Origin: Corylus avellana
Taxonomy: Eukaryota; Streptophyta; Magnoliopsida; Fagales; Betulaceae
Assembly (NCBI RefSeq): GCF_901000735.1
Contig: NC_081546.1
Span: 29,221,900 to 29,285,899, forward strand
Length of the DNA stretch: 64,000 bases
Direction of reading: 5' to 3'
Of this stretch, positions 63,373-64,000 are shown one piece after another. Within the stretch, counting starts at the first letter, position 1, and each line of letters opens with the position of its first letter. The translations under genes were made by a program, and so were the position numbers. The notes beneath the pieces were generated by a model. It was not told where the DNA came from, ran no database searches, and was given only the letters and a program-made list of their open reading frames with translations.

Positions 63373-64000
63373 TGTCATGGCCGTCCGGACTGGCGCCATC
63401 AGTTTGTTTTATTTTCAAGCCGATTTTATGTTGTTATTTTATTAGGGTTAGGGTTTTGGAAGTCTTTATTTCGTTATTTTATTAGGTTTAAGGTTTTGGG
63501 GGTATTTATGCCATATTTTATTAGGTTTTGGGTTTTGGGTTATAAATATATCTTATAGCCTCCAGAGAAAGAGAGTTTATGTTGATTATTGATTTTTATT
63601 AATGAGAATTACTCATAGTTGAGTTTATTCCTCTTTTTTCTTCAAAACCTAGAGAGTATCTAGCTTTTCAAGAAGAATTCTCAAATCATTGATAGACTCA
63701 AGATCTAGAATTACCTATCCGCTGCTTTATTGTTGTTCTTTGCTGCAACCTACCAAGTCAGGCTGCATCAATTGGTATCAGAGCTCAAGTTACTTTCCAT
63801 GAATGGAGAGGAGCGACCGTTTGGCAGACATGAACGAGGTGCACGTGCGCACGAAGACAACACGTAAAGAGCAACCGGCAATTCGTTTGCGGCACATGGG
63901 TGGTGGGCCGAACAATTGTCGTTGCCAAAAAAATACCGCGATTTGCAAAGGCGGAAGGCAAATCTATCGCTGAACATTGGTAACACGTGGAGGATCAATT
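63373..64000 (+). mobile_element. 5' LTR and primer-binding site of a copia element, cut by window end
   Basis: An LTR of about 398 bp ends CTGCATCA at 63770 and is followed by TGGTATCAGAGC at 63773-63784, the standard copia primer-binding site for initiator-Met tRNA. The LTR body matches the solo LTR at 12695-13084 in reverse. The left boundary is uncertain: TGTCATGG at 63373 or TGGCCG at 63378. The sequence after 63785 should be leader/gag, but no clear gag frame is seen before the window ends. Confidence 0.82.

Overview
The window is nuclear DNA from a flowering plant. Genes carry many short GT-AG introns, intergenic DNA is very AT-rich, and copia-type LTR elements, L1-type LINE remnants and many small inverted-repeat elements are present. 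Protein identities place it in the eudicots, probably a woody rosid. That placement is inference; nothing here fixes the species. No bacterial, organellar, CRISPR or viral feature was seen.

Layout. (1) 0.2-6.7 kb: two closely related class V (GH18) chitinase genes in divergent orientation, about 3.9 kb apart. (2) 7.5-14.8 kb, minus strand: a nine-exon DCN1-like cullin-neddylation gene whose first intron holds a solo LTR and a hAT-type MITE. (3) 15.8-16.2 kb, plus: ribosomal protein eL39, with site II and telo-box motifs upstream. (4) 16.2-21.3 kb: gene-free, with a Mutator-type MITE and a four-copy array of a 320-bp unit carrying a pol III B-box-like motif. (5) 21.4-26.6 kb, plus: a complete 14-exon plasma-membrane H+-ATPase. 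(6) 28.0-31.1 kb, plus: a WDR76/CMR1-like WD40 protein. (7) 32.3-36.3 kb, minus: an FAD-dependent oxidoreductase of the DAO family. (8) 37.4-43.2 kb, minus: the complete 18-exon replicative helicase subunit MCM5. (9) 45.6-55.4 kb, minus: the 3' fifteen exons of DICER-LIKE 4. (10) 55.4-64 kb: transposon-rich DNA with a LINE tail, a short LTR element apparently nested inside one or two DNA transposons, a decayed copia element, and the 5' LTR and primer-binding site of another copia element that runs off the end.

How the genes relate. WDR76 and MCM5 each have two TTCCCGCC-type E2F sites shortly upstream, suggesting shared S-phase control. The WD40 protein has two WDxR motifs typical of CUL4-DDB1 substrate receptors, and the DCN1-like protein belongs to a family that promotes cullin neddylation; a functional link between them is only an inference.

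The most notable observations are in DCL4 and the DNA upstream of it. The RNase IIIa exon carries an in-frame 48-bp tandem duplication, repeating 16 residues directly before the catalytic signature. The N-terminal helicase exons are absent from the 8.6 kb upstream, so there is either a very large transposon-filled intron or a truncated gene. Upstream lies a young LTR element with 171-bp LTRs differing at one base, no gag-pol, and an internal array of a CCGGTTCAG-type motif with a period of about 20 bp. All exon coordinates were assigned by eye from splice consensus, frame continuity and family knowledge; no database search was possible.
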